Part shown: positions 13,201-26,110 of the stretch, in pieces | Layout of the letters: the number at the start of each line of letters is the position of its first letter | Position numbering within the stretch: position 1 is the first letter of the stretch | DNA from: Lactarius indigo | Lineage: Eukaryota; Basidiomycota; Agaricomycetes; Russulales; Russulaceae | NCBI GenBank assembly: GCA_025766275.1 | Contig: JAFKAC010000011.1 | Span: forward strand, 930,001-994,000 | Direction of reading: 5' to 3' | DNA length: 64,000 nucleotides | Translations under genes and position numbers: made by a program | The notes under the pieces: generated by a model | Databases searched by the model: none | Seen by the model: only the letters and a program-made list of their open reading frames with translations | What the model was told of the DNA's origin: nothing

Positions 13201-14780
13201 CGCGCAAAAGGGTCTTGATGGTGCGTGCGGAAAATTCGGAATAGAATTGGACCTGAAATTGGCTGTCACCTCCGGCTAAATCCGGCCGAAGCCTATAACA
13301 AACAACAACATTGCACCGCCTCGGAGCGGGCACATCAGCAACGTTGGCCTTGCTGCGCTGATATACCTCAAGGCCATCAGCGGCTACTCTTCTCCACGGG
13401 ACTCCTCTGCACATATTATCGTGTGCGGACAAGAAGGGTGTTGGGGAATGAGCATGCAATTCCTCTGTTGAGTGCCTCGCCGCTACGTCGATGGCATGTT
13501 CTTCCGCTCGTACCGCTACCGCTGGGATGTCAATGCAGGCCTGAAACATAGTCCAATACAAAGACGGCACTCCACAATATCGTACACGAGGTCGTGACAA
13601 GGTCGTGTTTCATATCGGCAATGAAAAGTCTCCTGTCAGTGGGTCGTTGACTCACCTGCCGGCTGCCGCTCTCATCATATTCATTGTTTGCTGGTATAGG
13701 TAACTTAGACACCCCCAATGGAAAGGGCCGAGGACCTTCCGGTAGGAAGGTTGATTGAAATGGTTCCTGTCTGCAGCAGAGATGGCTAGTCGTCCGATAG
13801 CATGATAACTTTCGTGCCCACCACTTATCTGGGTTTATCCGGGCCTCATGGTCAACATGTTGTCCCATGGCTGACACGGTGATCTGTGTCACCGTAATCA
13901 TGGATCTTCTGTTCCCGTTATCAGCGGCTAACGACTGTCACTCACGACTAAGTTAGTCGCTTGAAATTTCGTGCTCTAATGTCCGGACTTGCGTGTGGCT
14001 TACATTTCACACAGCGCGCAGCGGAGATGACCTCCAGACCTAGCTAGTCTCGTCTACTACCTTCGAATCGGTTCACTTAGTCATTCTTCTGTCCCACGTG
14101 CCCGGTCCACGAAACGGCTGTTGCAATGTCCGGTTCTTCCTTTGACCACCCCTTGCTAGAGATTTTTCTCTTGGACTTATAAACCCCTCCACTGGCGGTC
14201 TCATGCCGCGGCTCTCGTCTTCATTCTTTCGACACCCTTGTCCAGCTATTGTATATACTTGTCACGTTAAGAACTGGACTTTCTTTGTTTTACAGGACCA
14301 GCCAAAGGGCTGAGCTGAAGTTTCATGAGGTTCACATAAGGATTCAGACCGATGTAGGGGGTAATAGTCTCCGACACGGGGGGAAGCGTAGACGAGAGTA
14401 AGAGAGACAAAGACGGAGATGCGGACGAATATCATATCGTTAACACAGGGATAAAGGCATGTTCGTTTCATGAGTGAGCCTAGGAGTATATGTACAGTAG
14501 ATGCTTAGTACGTTAATGAGAAGCATGATTTCTACCGTTCAGAGTCCAGTGAGGACATAGGCCTCGCGGCGACTAATTGATTTCAACACAAATGTGTAAT
14601 AACAGCCCATGAGTGACTCGGGGCTACTAGCAGTAGCGGTGTGACACTGACACTTGCAATAGCGCATACGTTTTTTTATGGAAGGATTCGGTAGAGTAGA
14701 CTCGGGAGCACTGCTAAGTCGCTGCCGTACTAATACACGCCTTGCGACCCGGTCATAGCGGCTTCACGAAGTGCTGCAGT
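10211..14780. other. 4.5-kb stretch without a recognisable gene
   Basis: Only scattered open frames occur; the longest is 293 codons on the minus strand at 12719-13600. None shows known domains, signal peptides or believable intron borders. I see no long repeats here. Confidence 0.4.
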
Positions 14781-15415
14781 AGTGCTGCAATCATTCTTGA
14801 ACAGTCACGTGAGGCAGTCACGTGAGGAGGGTGCTAAGCGGTTTGGGTCTTGGTTTGTGTCACTCAGGCTCTTGGTGTCACTGACAGTAGTTCTTCGTCC
14901 CACACTGGTACTCGGCCCCACACCCCACAACTCACAGAACAGGGCCCGCGCCGCAATCAGTAACTTGTGACCTTACATGGTATGAGATCGTAAGACCTTT
15001 TGAAATACGACGGGCGCAACCTTTTCACTCGGCGGCAGATACTATCCAATACGTTCAAGTTAAAGGCACATGCCGGCGCCACATGAGTCTGTTACGCCAC
15101 CGTGACAGCACCACTAGTACAGCACCTCTTGACTCGCCTCATTTTTCACGCGTTCCTCCCCAATACATGGAGCTCCAAGCATTTGTAGCTAGTTTACATT
15201 TCCCGTCCAAGCCGAGAATATACCGCACAGACCTTAGCGCAGATACAAGCGGACTTAGTACTACCTCCAGTTAGGCGGTCCCGCTACCGGAAACTATCAA
15301 CTATTCATTTTCACCTGTTCGACAAGAGTCAGAAGACTTCGAATTTCGTTCGCTGACGGCATTATTGGCATAAAACATTAGATAGGCCGTTGGGCATGAT
15401 GCTCCTCGACGGTGG

Positions 15416-15423
15416 TATAAATT
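15416..15423 (+). promoter_or_regulatory. TATA box of DUF6535 gene A
   Basis: TATAAATT 88 bp before the ATG at 15504, conserved in gene B (84 bp before its ATG) and followed in both by a CACACGTCAAAGT-like or TACACGTCAAAGT block. Confidence 0.5.
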
Positions 15424-15503
15424 CTAGTACCGGTGGTACACGTCAAAGTCAGCCCCCATCCCTCTCTTCCTTCCCCAGCACTGACTCACTTTGCAAAACT
15501 AGA

Positions 15504-17412
15504 ATGTCTGAGACGTACGATCACCTCCACGAGCTGATACAAGCCTCCTGGGGAAGCCCGGCGCATGACGAGGGTGCGTAGAGGAACCGAGACTATACAC
15601 CGATTTCAGTTACAACAACTTCGGTCACAGCCCGCGAAGATTCGGAGAATAAGATGTGGTCGGGATACATGGAAGAAGCAGATAAACACGATACGCGTGT
15701 CAGCGAAGCCTGGAAAGACGACGCTAATGGTGTCCTGGTCTTTGTAAGTCCTACACCCCGGTTCTGATGGTTCAGAGAAGTGATGAGCCTCCAAGACTGG
15801 TCTTTTTTCCGCCACTGTGGCCACATTTATCATCGAAAGCTATAAAAAATTGTCTTCCGATTCGGGTGACCAGACGGCGTATCTCCTTGGGTCAATTTCT
15901 CAGCAGCTCAATGCTTTCTCGCCAAACGGTACATACATCGCACCGACGCCTCCCCAAACATATTCTCCCAGCCTCTCCATCATCTTGGTCAACTCATTGT
16001 GGCTGCTGAGCCTTGTGTTCAGCCTCACTTCTGCCCTTGCAGCGACGTTAATGCAGCAGTGGGCACGCAGATACATTCAACTGCCCCAAATTCCAAGAGT
16101 GCCGAGAGACAGAGCGCGCGTCCGTTCCTACTTATTCCTCGGCGTCCTGAAATATCGCATGTCACGTGCAGTCGAGGCCGCTCCCGCACTCCTTCATCTC
16201 TCCGTATTCTTATTTTTCGCTGGTCTGGTGATATTCCTTTTCACCATCTTCAAGGCCGTGGCCATCGTGATCTCCATTTGCGTCGGATTCATTGGATTTG
16301 TGTACCTCATCCTGACCATCCTTCCTTGTCTCGACCACAGTTGCCCGTATCGTACCCCAATGTCTAGCATATGGTGGTATTGCTGGCACACCTCTTTGGG
16401 CTTCTTTGCGCTTTGTGCTCGCTGGCCCCTGAAGTGGCTACATGGGATCCTAGTACCGTCTAATCCGGGCGAGGTTACATCGTCAATACAAAAATTCCTC
16501 ACCGAACGGTGGCAAATTCTCGACGATTCTGTCAAGAAGCATGGGAAACGTCTCAAGGATGGCTTTCGGTATACGATAGTCCAGAGAGCCATCGAGTCCT
16601 CAGAGGATGTAGACCCAAAGGCGCTCACATGGCTTCTCAATGAACCGGCATTGGCCGACAAGAGCAAGATTCAAGAGTTCGTGGGCAGCATTCCAGGAGA
16701 TACGATCGTCCAACTTATCAGCGCTCCCATTCACTCTGGAAAGATATTCTCCCAACACCTTTCCACTCTCATGCGAAGCTGCATTCCCGGCTCCATTGGT
16801 CTCGACGAACATACGCGCAGGCGCCGCCTCATTGTGTGTCCGAACGCCGTCCATCACATAGCCAGGGCCTATAGTGGCGTCTCTTACGGCGTCTTGCTCC
16901 CCGAAACTTTACTGGAAGATGTGCGGATCAACTTCGCAAACATCAAACTTATGCGGTCTCTCTGGGTCGACGAGGATCCTGCTATCCGCCTCACATCCCG
17001 TTCCATATGTGCTTTGCTGGCGAAGCACATCCTGCACAAATATCCGCCTCGTGATTCAGAGCTGGCTTGGCTGCAGGACGTCCTAGGAGAGTCGTCAAAC
17101 AGGATCTACAACTCGCTCCAAGATCCCCCCACCGTGAACAACATGAACATCGACTCATTTGTTTACGGCGTCCTTTCATACGACCTTCCGGCCGCGCAGG
17201 CAACCTCTTTCGTGGACACGCTCGCAATTCTCATGAGCGCAGGAAGCAAGACAGCCATCCGCAGGGGCTCATTCGAAGGGGGGCTTTCTGGGCTCCTTCG
17301 AAGGGCAGAAAAAGACGACCATCTACGTGAGATAATTGACAAACTCCGCAGGATCTCCGAAGCCATGTTCCCATCATCTGCAGTATCAAAACTGTCTACA
17401 TCTCGTAGATGA
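15504..17412 (+). CDS. DUF6535 membrane protein A
   Basis: Three exons (15504-15573, 15631-15743, 15796-17412) give 599 residues. Exon 2 begins the family domain (MWSGYMEEADKHD, then WKDDANGVLVF) and exon 3 continues with TGLFSATVATFIIESYKK. Hydrophobic segments lie around residues 62-75, 122-145 and twice in 180-238, with QQWARRY after the second and CPYRTPMS after the last, as in the DUF6535 family of basidiomycetes. The long C-terminal half is soluble and helical in character. Function is unknown; a membrane location follows from the helices. The start was chosen because exon 1, its donor and the upstream TATA box are conserved in gene B. Confidence 0.85.
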
Positions 17413-17640
17413 GCCAAAAATAGACAGAGGCCGGAAAATGATTAAACGATCATATAAGGTTGTATTCTCTACTTGTTGTATCACGACCGGACAGACAAGG
17501 GCGCTTCAGTGGTACAAAGTGCTCAAAAGGAACCATGCTCGGGTCGAAGAGCGGTCGATGCTGTATGATTGGGTCGTTTTCTGCTAGTTACTCATGCTGT
17601 AGCGCTCAATAATGAGCGCGATATCCTACACCACTGTTTT

Positions 17641-18256
17641 TGCAATTGTATATTTAGCCAGCTCTCACGAGTTACAGGGTATACGCATTTACAATCATGT
17701 TTACAATCCAAGTCAAGACTGCAGTCATCATCTTTTCTTGGTGATCACGTGAGGGAAGTACTTATAGGCGGCCCGGCCGGTCGTTCTACCTATCGTAGTA
17801 CACTCGCACTTCAGCCTGAGTGATCCCGGGTCTACAGCTTAGCCGAACAGGGCGCGCACCGCAATCAGTCCTTGTGCTTTACGTGACATGAGATCGTGAG
17901 GTATTCAAAAAGGCGACCGGTGCAACCTTATAGGCCTTATCACTCAATGGTAGTTACTACTTCTCTTAGGGAACGTGCCCTGCCGCATGCTGACGCCACA
18001 CTGCCAATCTGTCACGCCTCATTTTTCACGCGTTCCCCCCCAATACACCGAGCTCCAAAAACTTGTAGCTGATTTACCAAGCTTTCCTGTCCAAACCGGG
18101 GATATATCGCACAGAGCCTGCAAGCAGACTTACTACCTCCAGATACGGTTGTATCGACTTTCATCTTTTGGACAAGAGCCAGCAGACTTCGGACGGTGTT
18201 CATTTGTTAACGGCATTTGAGCGGAAAACATTAGATTAGGTCGTTCAGCCGGTGTG
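17641..18256. other. spacer between the duplicated DUF6535 genes
   Basis: The left part has no recognisable content. From about 17840 it is the duplicated upstream region of gene B, corresponding to 14930-15415 before gene A. Confidence 0.5.
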
Positions 18257-18263
18257 TATAAAT
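18257..18263 (+). promoter_or_regulatory. TATA box of DUF6535 gene B
   Basis: TATAAAT 84 bp before the ATG at 18341; the same position and flanks as in gene A. Confidence 0.5.
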
Positions 18264-18340
18264 AGTACAGGGGGCACACGTCAAAGTAAGCCCCGTTCCG
18301 TTCTCCCTTCCCTAGCGTTGACCTGCTTTGCAAAATCAGA

Positions 18341-20238
18341 ATGTCTGATGCGTATACTCACCTCCACGAGTTGCTACAACACCCTCAGGAAAGCCAGACG
18401 CATGACGAAGGTGTGTAGAGGAACCGACACTTCGCACCGATTTACAACAGCTTCGGCTACAGCCCGCGAAGATTCGGAGAATAAGATGTGGTCGGGATAC
18501 ATGGAAGAAGCAGATAAACACGATACACGTGTCAGCGAAGCCTGGAAAGACGACGCTGATGGTGTCCTGGTCTTTGTAAGTCCTAAACCCCGGTCCTGAT
18601 GATTCAGAGAAGTGATGAGCCTCCAAGACTGGTCTTTTTTCCGCCACTGTGGCCACATTTATCATCGAAAGCTATAAAAAATTGTCTCCCGATTCGGGTG
18701 ACCAGACGGCGTATCTCCTTGGGCAAATTTCTCAGCAGCTCAGTGTTCTCTCGCCAAACGGTACATACATCGCACCGACGCCTTCCCAAACATATTCTCC
18801 CAGCCTCTCCATCATCTTGGTCAACTCATTGTGGCTGCTGAGCCTTGTGTTTAGCATCGCTTCTGCCCTTGTGGCGATATTGATACAGCAGTGGGCACGC
18901 AGATATATTCAGCTCCCTACAATTCCAACCATATCAAGAGACCGAGCGCGCGTTCGTTCCTATCTATTCCTCGGCATCCTGGAATACCACATGTCACGCG
19001 TAGTCGACGCTGCTCCTGCACTCCTTCACCTCTCCGTATTCTTATTTTTCGCTGGTCTGGTGATATTCCTTTTCACCATCTTCAAGGCCGTGGCCATCGT
19101 GACCTCCATTTGCGTCGGATTCATTGGATTTGTGTACCTCATCCTGACCATCCTTCCTTGTCTCGACCACAGTTGCCCGTATCGCACCCCAATGTCCAGT
19201 ATTTGGTGGTACTTCTGGCACACTTCTTTGGGTTTCTTTACGTTTTGCGCTCGCTGGCTCCTGAAGCAGCTACATGGGATCCTAGTACCGTCTAATCCGG
19301 GCGAGGTTACATCGTCAATACAAAAATTCCTCACCGAACGGTGGCAAATTCTCGACGATTCTGTCAAGAAGCATGGTCAGCGTCTCAAAGATGGTTTTCG
19401 GAACACCATAGTCCAGGGGGCCATCAAGGCGCCGGCGGATGTAGACTCCAAGGCACTTACGTGGTTTCTTAATGAGCCAGCATTGGCCGACAAGAGCAAG
19501 ATTCAAGAGTTCGTAGCCAGTGTCCCGGGAGATACAATAGCCCAACTCATCAACGCCCCCATTCAGTCCGGAAAGATATTCTCCCAACACCTCTCCACTC
19601 TCATGCGAAGCTGCGCCCCAGGTTCGACTGGGCTTGACGAGGATACACGCAGGCAGCGTCTCGCTGTATGTCTAAACGCTGTTCATCACATTGTCAGGGA
19701 TTTTCGTGACGCCACCTACGGAATCCCGCAGCTCGAAACTTTTCTGGAAGACGTACGGATCAAATTCGCGAATACCGGTATTATGCGATCTCTCTGGGCC
19801 GACAAGGACCCTACCACCCGCCTCACTTCCCGTTCCATATGCGCCTTGCTTGCGAGACGTGTCCTTCACAAATATCCGCTTCGTGAATCAGAGCTAGCTT
19901 GGCTGCAGGATGTCCTAGGAGAGACGTCGAACACGATCTACAACTCACTCGAAAATCCCCGCACCGTAGGCAATATGAACATCGACTCGTTTGCTCACGG
20001 CGTCCTATCTTATCAGACGGGCGACCTCCCGGATGAGGCGGCAAACTCTTTCGTGATCACTCTCGCGATCCTCATGGACGCAGGAAGCGAGGCGCCCCTC
20101 CACAGAGGAAACCTCCAGGAGGGATTTTCTGAGCTCCTCCGACGGGACCATCCACGCGAGATAACCGACAAACTTCAGAAAATCTCCGAAGCCATTTTCC
20201 ATCCTGGAGCTGAGGCACCATCGAGATCTCGTAGATGA
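18341..20238 (+). CDS. DUF6535 membrane protein B
   Basis: Tandem duplicate of gene A with identical structure: exons 18341-18410, 18463-18575, 18628-20238, 597 residues. The N-terminal exon (MSDAYTHLHELLQ) and the membrane domain are nearly the same as in A, including CPYRTPMSS after the last helix. The C-terminal half has diverged more; the downstream part has QTGDLPDEA where A has DLPAAQA. No broken codons or splice sites are visible. It shares TATA box and 3' flank with A. Function unknown. Confidence 0.85.
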
Positions 20239-20500
20239 GCCAAGAATAGACAGAAATTGGAGGGATTAAAACGATCGTATAGTTTCCACTTGCTGTATCA
20301 TCTCCTGGCACGATGCAGACAGACACAGACCGTGCTTCGGTAGTACAAAGTGACCAGTGACCGTTTGTGGCGCTCAGATGGCTTGGGTCAAAGATGCTGT
20401 ATGATTTTCGTACGATGTTACTTTACATGTAGCTAGCTACTCATGGTGTAACGCTCGACGTAGCGCTCAGTGCTGGGCCCAATGTCCTCAGGCTAGATCA

Positions 20501-22190
20501 CGATCACGATTTTGGAAATTGTATGGCTATATCTCACCGTTTACAGGATATTCACACACTTACAATCGCAATCGAGGTGAAGGGTCGTTCGTTTAAACGA
20601 ACAGCACCTATATACAGGATTGAGGCTGTTCTTTATGATAGGGCTGCAGACATCCGTCGCTTTCAATTATCATCACAACTGCGACTCCCACTGTGTCAGT
20701 ACCAACAACGCGACGACATGGCTTCGGATGAGGCCTGGGGCTTTGAGGTGCCTTTTCTGCATTGTATCACTAACGCTGCTGTGAGACCCTTCATTTCGCC
20801 GTTTTGCTTAGGTCGGAGCTCGAATGGAACTTCCCACGACCGTGGGAAGGGCTATGGGTTTACAAACACCTTCACAAGTCACTATCTTTACCATGCTTTC
20901 GTTGCCTACAGTAATAAGTTACTCACAGTATCTTCCAGCGCAGAGATTTGGGTATTCGGCGTTGTGAAAGCACCACCTCTACCAACAGGCACATTGACAG
21001 TTATACGAAAGCAGAGAAGTCTGCAGCGCGAGCTCCAAGCGCGCAACTACCTGTCTGCCCTTGAGGCTACAATGCTGTAGATTTCACATGCCGGATCATC
21101 GCCCTCACTCTGGCCTTCACATCGACAAAGAACCCGAAACATTGCGTTCTAGAAATACAACGGACATCCAGAAGCAGCGAGGCGCCTACCTGGAGGCAAG
21201 CGCCCTGTATGCCTTGGTTCTCTTCGATGCTTCCAGCGCATTCGTAACTCCAAAATCGACAGGTATTTCCTTAGTGCAGACTCATACTAGCCTACTACCA
21301 CCCATATCCTCTGAGTTTCTTTTTTGGAACACTTCTCCTTCACCTGTATTGCATTTCGATGTGGCGCATGCCAGTTTATACCGCTAAGGCACAGCGAACG
21401 GATATTCAAACAGAGGGCTCACAGCGTGTTCCTAGAGCCCTTTGGATGAAGTGCGAATGTCGTTCATCTCCAGCTAAATCATCTTTTCTCATTCACTTCT
21501 TCCACACACGGGCACTTGACATCGGACCAGGCGAGACTGGCAGTATTTCACCTGGACACTTCATGCACCGCTGGAGGCGGCCCGTAACCCCTGTTCAACT
21601 TTCAACATCCGGCAACCAAAAGAGTCGCAATATGCCCTGAATTCCAAAAAAAAATAATCTCGAGATCTATTATGCAAGAACACACATTCTTCATCTCCAC
21701 GGGGCAGTCAGGGGTCACTTCATTGGCACTATGTATACTCACTGTTTATGGTGCCAGTGAAGGTGGCCACAGCTACTATAATCAGGTCGTTCCGTGCTAT
21801 CACAGTCAAAGTTCGGCATAATTTCAGGTCATTAGAATTGGTGTTCGCGACTAATTATATTCAGGTATTCAGGCATCAGACAAACCGTTGGGTTTCCTAA
21901 ATGGGATGCTGTGCGCAATGTTGTCGCAACGTGCAAGCCATCTTGAACATTGAGACGACCCAATGTAGACACTTGGCCCCTGATAAGGTTACAGCCGTTT
22001 AGAGGCTGGGTAGCCTCGAGGTCACAACGTTTCAGACTCAGAAGCTGAATCGAAGTCTTCTGAGCGCCCGGGCGCCATACAAATAGCACAATGTACAGAA
22101 CCTGCGGAAACTGATATCGAACTGAAGTACCGCTAACTTCTTACACGAAACCAGAGCATTTCTACCTCGGAACTACCTTAGCACAACCAA
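20501..22190. other. intergenic, no recognisable gene until the gene C upstream region
   Basis: An open frame at 20523-21080 (185 codons, plus) has no family features I know. From about 21780 to 22190 the sequence matches 33480-33915 upstream of DUF6535 gene D (shared GACTAATTATATTC block near 21850 and 33545), marking a second segmental duplication. Confidence 0.45.
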
Positions 22191-24107
22191 ATGACCGCCT
22201 CGTATTCGCACGTACCTAAGGACTCGGATGAAGTTCTCGAGATGGCGAATATCCCAGAAGGAGGTGTGTACTATAGTCTTCTGGATCGCACCTTGTCTCA
22301 CAACACTGTTAGTCCCGCCTTCTGGCGATCCTACCGATAAGACGTGGTCGATGTATCTGTCAGAATCGGAAAAGTATGATATGGCCATTTCTGATGGCTG
22401 GAAAGACGACGCGAACGGGATCCTCGTGTTTGTTCGTATCTCTTCATCGATTTACGATCTCTCCTTGACCAATAAGCTCAAAAGACCGGTCTTTTCTCGG
22501 CGACCGTCGCGGCGTTTATCATCGAAAGCTATAAGAAACTGTCTCCAGACTCAGGAGATAAAACCACATTCATCCTTCAACAGATCTCACAACAACTTTC
22601 TGGTCTCTCAAACGGCACGTACGTCAGACCGAAAGACTACCAAACGTCCTCGCCCAGCACATCGATTGTGTGCGTGAATACTATGTGGATCCTGAGCCTC
22701 ATAGTCAGCATCACATGTGCATTGCTCGCTACGTTGATGCAACAATGGGCACGACAATACGTTCAACTTCCACAACTCCGCACGACGCCTCGCGAACGGG
22801 CTCACGTCCGGTCTTTCCTTTTCTTTGGCCTCAAGCAGTTCCGCATGTCCTATGCGGTGGAGTTGATCCCCACCCTCCTACATCTCGCCGTGTTCTTATT
22901 TTTCGTTGGCTTGGTCATATTCTTCTTCACGATCTTCACGACAGTCGCCATAATCATTTCGGTCTCTGTCGGGATCTTTTCCATCGGGTATATCGCGCTG
23001 ACCGTCCTTCCCTGTGTACACCTCAACTGCCCATATCGCACCCCATTGTCCAACCTCTCGTGGTATGTAGGGCACACCGTGGTACGCTACCTCATAGCGC
23101 TCTTCCTCTGGATCGAGGAAATTTTCCACGTTCGGAACCATCTCGTCGACTGGAGAGAGAAGTTCGAACGTTATGTGGAAGACCACGATCGGCGACGCAA
23201 AGATGGGTTAAGGAAGAGCGTCGCAAATAGAGCGCAAAGTGCTCCAGAGGATCGAGAGCTGCGAGCACTCGACTGGTTTCTTCATGTTCCAGCACTCAGC
23301 GAAGATAGCGCATTCCAGAACTTCGTTTCCACACTCACGGAAGACACGGTCCCAAGACTGCTACAACCTCAGGCTTCCGAGTTGCAATTCATTTCCTCCT
23401 TTAGCCGCCGTCTCCGCGACTTGCTGTGGACGTGCCTTCCTGGTACCACCGGTCTTACGCCCGATGCTCAGCAGCATCGCCTCGTCACGTGCCTCGATGT
23501 TGTCTACCAAGGTGTCAAGGCCTACAATGTAGCTCCTTTGGATCAATCTGACAAACCGATACCGGACAGCATCCGAACCAACTTTGCAGAACTCGAAATG
23601 ATGCGCGTCCTTTGGTCGGACCAGGGTACCGCGGTCCGCATCAGAGCGCGTTGTATATGTGCGCTGTTGGCAAGACGGATCTTACGCGATATAGGGCATC
23701 CGAGTCGACGCCACCCGAGGGACGCAGACATTTCCTGGCTAGCAGCCGTCTTTGACAAATCGTCGAACGAGATTTACAACTCCTTGGGAAACCTCGCGGA
23801 AGTGGACTCCATGAACCTAAATTCGTTTGTGCGAGGGGTACACTCCCCGCTTTTGGAACGTGGGCTAACGAACAAGGAAATTACGTTTATTCTGGATACC
23901 CTCACCATTCTGATGGACGCGGAGAACGGCTCACGCAGAAATAGTTTTCAGGAACAAATCCGGGCATTAACCCAGAGGTCAGAAACCAGCGGCTGTCTCC
24001 AACAACTTGTTGCGCCCTTACTGGGACTTCTCCACAATGCGTTCCCCACCGATGTGGGGGTGGCGCCCGCCGTGTCTATGCCCTACGCGCCTCGATCTCA
24101 CTCCTAG
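22191..24107 (+). CDS. DUF6535 membrane protein C
   Basis: Three exons: 22191-22263, 22313-22431, 22485-24107, together 604 residues. Exon 2 carries WSMYLSESEKYD and WKDDANGILVF; exon 3 starts TGLFSATVAAFIIESYKK, then NTMWILSLIVSITCALLATL, QQWARQY, a double hydrophobic stretch, and CPYRTPLSNLSWY. All of these are DUF6535 hallmarks. Both intron borders are GT-AG, the second with a weak GTTCGT donor that is also present in gene D. C is clearly a different subgroup from A and B and pairs with D. Function unknown. Confidence 0.83.
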
Positions 24108-24541
24108 GCGTGTGCCATTAACATGACATTGCTTTACTGTACCTCTACCGTAACATTTATGCGCGAGCTTTCACTGTGTAGGAATCAGGGTCCGTAGCTT
24201 TTCTCGGGTGGTCAACCGCAACCTTTCGATAAGCCGTATTTTTCTGAGTTACCTATACGAGATAAAAACCCTGTGATGGATATGCTGGGTACGCTGGGTT
24301 CCCTCTAGAGGTGCACGTTGCGATTTGGGTAGCACGGAAATAGCATTTAATAAGCTTTATACGACGTCAGCTTCGAGTCTTCATAGACTTAATTTGGCGC
24401 TTACCTGTGGTACTAAGAAAGAGGCCTTTCTTTGTCTTCCCCAAGGGCCCCTCGGGGAGGATCAGGCTCGCTCCTAAGCGGCCGAGGACCCTGCCGATTC
24501 CAAGGTGATACATCATCTTCATGCTTCTCGACCATCGATTA

Positions 24542-24985
24542 TCACTCGAATTGATGCAGAACACTCAGCCGCTTAAGAGCACCCCTACGAAAAAGCTCCA
24601 ACCACCAATAGACCCCCTCTTCCAAGGAGAGGGCTGCCACGATTACTGAGAGGGTTGCCACTATGAAGAGGTCGCCTACCAAGAGTATAACCAGTACGGT
24701 GACTAACACAAAGACGGCAAGTCTTTCTTGGTTGCTTGTGAGACAGATGCTTATCGTCGCAACGAAGGCGGCCGCAGCTAAGTCAACCGTCAAGTCTGTC
24801 AGTGAGACAACCAAGTCAGTGTCAGTAAAGGCCAAGCCAAGATCACAAAGTGCAGGCAAGCCAGCTTCCAGGAATACGGATATCCTGTCTTCGGATCGAC
24901 CTGATGACTCATTGAGTTGTGCTAGTCGGTACAGTATAGACCACCACGGCCTATCGTCCGAGTTTCCATTGTTCATATCCTTCAT
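24542..24985 (-). CDS. possible small membrane protein, unrecognised
   Basis: An unspliced minus-strand frame of 147 codons. It contains two strongly hydrophobic stretches: roughly residues 65-85 (VDLAAAAFVATISICL) and 90-118 (a VFVLVTVLVILLVGDLF-type run), followed by EEGVYWWLELFRRG. The opposite frame is a low-complexity Ser/Lys/Thr stretch typical of an antisense shadow. I do not recognise the protein, and an intron or longer gene could exist upstream. Coding status rests only on hydrophobic pattern and open length. Confidence 0.3.
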   Translation of the reverse strand: MKDMNNGNSDDRPWWSILYRLAQLNESSGRSEDRISVFLEAGLPALCDLGLAFTDTDLVVSLTDLTVDLAAAAFVATISICLTSNQERLAVFVLVTVLVILLVGDLFIVATLSVIVAALSLEEGVYWWLELFRRGALKRLSVLHQFE

Positions 24986-25504
24986 CTCTGTGCACAGTAT
25001 CCAGGTTTCCTGTGCGGCCTGTGCTATAAAATTAGTAATGAATCCCGTCCTTGCTTCTTACTGCCAACTCCGCCGTATGACATCATTAGGAATTGTTGGG
25101 ATTGTTACGTGGGTATGGTGCTAAACGGCGCCCGTAAGCATTCAAATGCAAAGCACTGTGTGTGCGTACCCAACTAGGTTGAGGCGTTAGCGTAGGTTCG
25201 AGCATTCAAGCGCAAGCGGTTAAAACTTGCCCTTTCCCAGCATATTTTGAATTTTTTGTAGCCCAATCACACAACAACGAAATTTAAGAGAACTGGAGCG
25301 ACGAACAAACCAAAGGGATTAGACGTGAATAAGAAGATAAACCTAGGAAACAGGCTTGCTGTGAGACACAACACGAGACCTTCCTGCATTACACTGCGCC
25401 ACTTGAGGCCCTGTTTGGGTTGGCCGTACTCGCTGATCTGAGACACAGAAAGCACGATGCCGCGACGCATCGTCACGTCCGCCCGCCGTCGTCGCTTGTC
25501 CGGT

Positions 25505-26110
25505 GTGTATCCGATGTGTGGGGTCCCGCCGTGCGATTCAGGCCAGCACAAAGAGGAGCTGTGTGAACGCAGACAGGTTCGCGACGGTGGTTATGCAACG
25601 TGAGTTGATTTGCCAGCTGAGCCGAGTTTCGCAGCTAAGCTGAGCCTCAAGGTGAGCCCATCACCAGCATTCGCCAACGCGCCAGCCTGGGATTAGCGCG
25701 AGCCCGTGGACTTTACAATGGGGCGGCATCAGGGACTATTCGCGCAGCTACGGCGCGGGAAGCATTGATGGTACTTAAAAGCTCTTGGATTAATTACTCG
25801 TATGTGCCCATGCGAATGCCAGAGGGCGTGAATTCGTGCAGTGTGCTCGAGTCGACTTGAATTCAATTTCCATCAGACCGGACCCAATGGGCCGTTCATG
25901 AGATCCATGACAGATTTGTTTGTACGTCACCTAAAGACTCACCAACCAGAACACGTTAGCCTTTGTACCGGGAGCTGCAAACATCGGCCGCCCCATCTCT
26001 TCATGAAACACTCCAGCGTAGGTGCTGAGAGGTCGTTCTTGAACTGATATGGGCGCAGGTGGAACTGAGTTGGTCGTTGGGACCACTACCTGCACCATGA
26101 TACCTTTTGC
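25505..26110. repeat. dispersed repeat, copy 1 (copy 2 at 30965-31645)
   Basis: Matches 30965-31645 in the same orientation with many substitutions and indels. Landmarks are GGTTCGCGACGG(T/C)GGTT (25576; 31038), CGCCAACGCGCCAG-type (25673; 31172), and CAAACATCGGC(C/T)GCCCCATCTCTT (25978; 31450). No coding capacity is evident in this copy. Confidence 0.6.

Larger units (their letters stand above)
14930..17640 (+). repeat. tandem segmental duplication, unit 1 (partner 17840-20500)
   Basis: The DUF6535 genes at 15504 and 18341 lie in a duplicated block that includes about 570 bp upstream and about 200 bp downstream. Shared landmarks are the GCCTCATTTTTCACGCGTTCC block (15137; 18015), the TATAAAT box, and GATGAGCC with the following 200 bp after the stop codons. 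Confidence 0.75.

Noticed and set aside
12719..13600. 293-codon minus-strand open frame
   Set aside because: No domain, no hydrophobic or repeat pattern, odd residue composition, and overlapping open frames of similar quality on the plus strand. Treated as chance in a gene-free stretch.
24663..25124. Ser/Lys/Thr-rich plus-strand frame
   Set aside because: Low complexity and antisense to a frame with clear hydrophobic segments.
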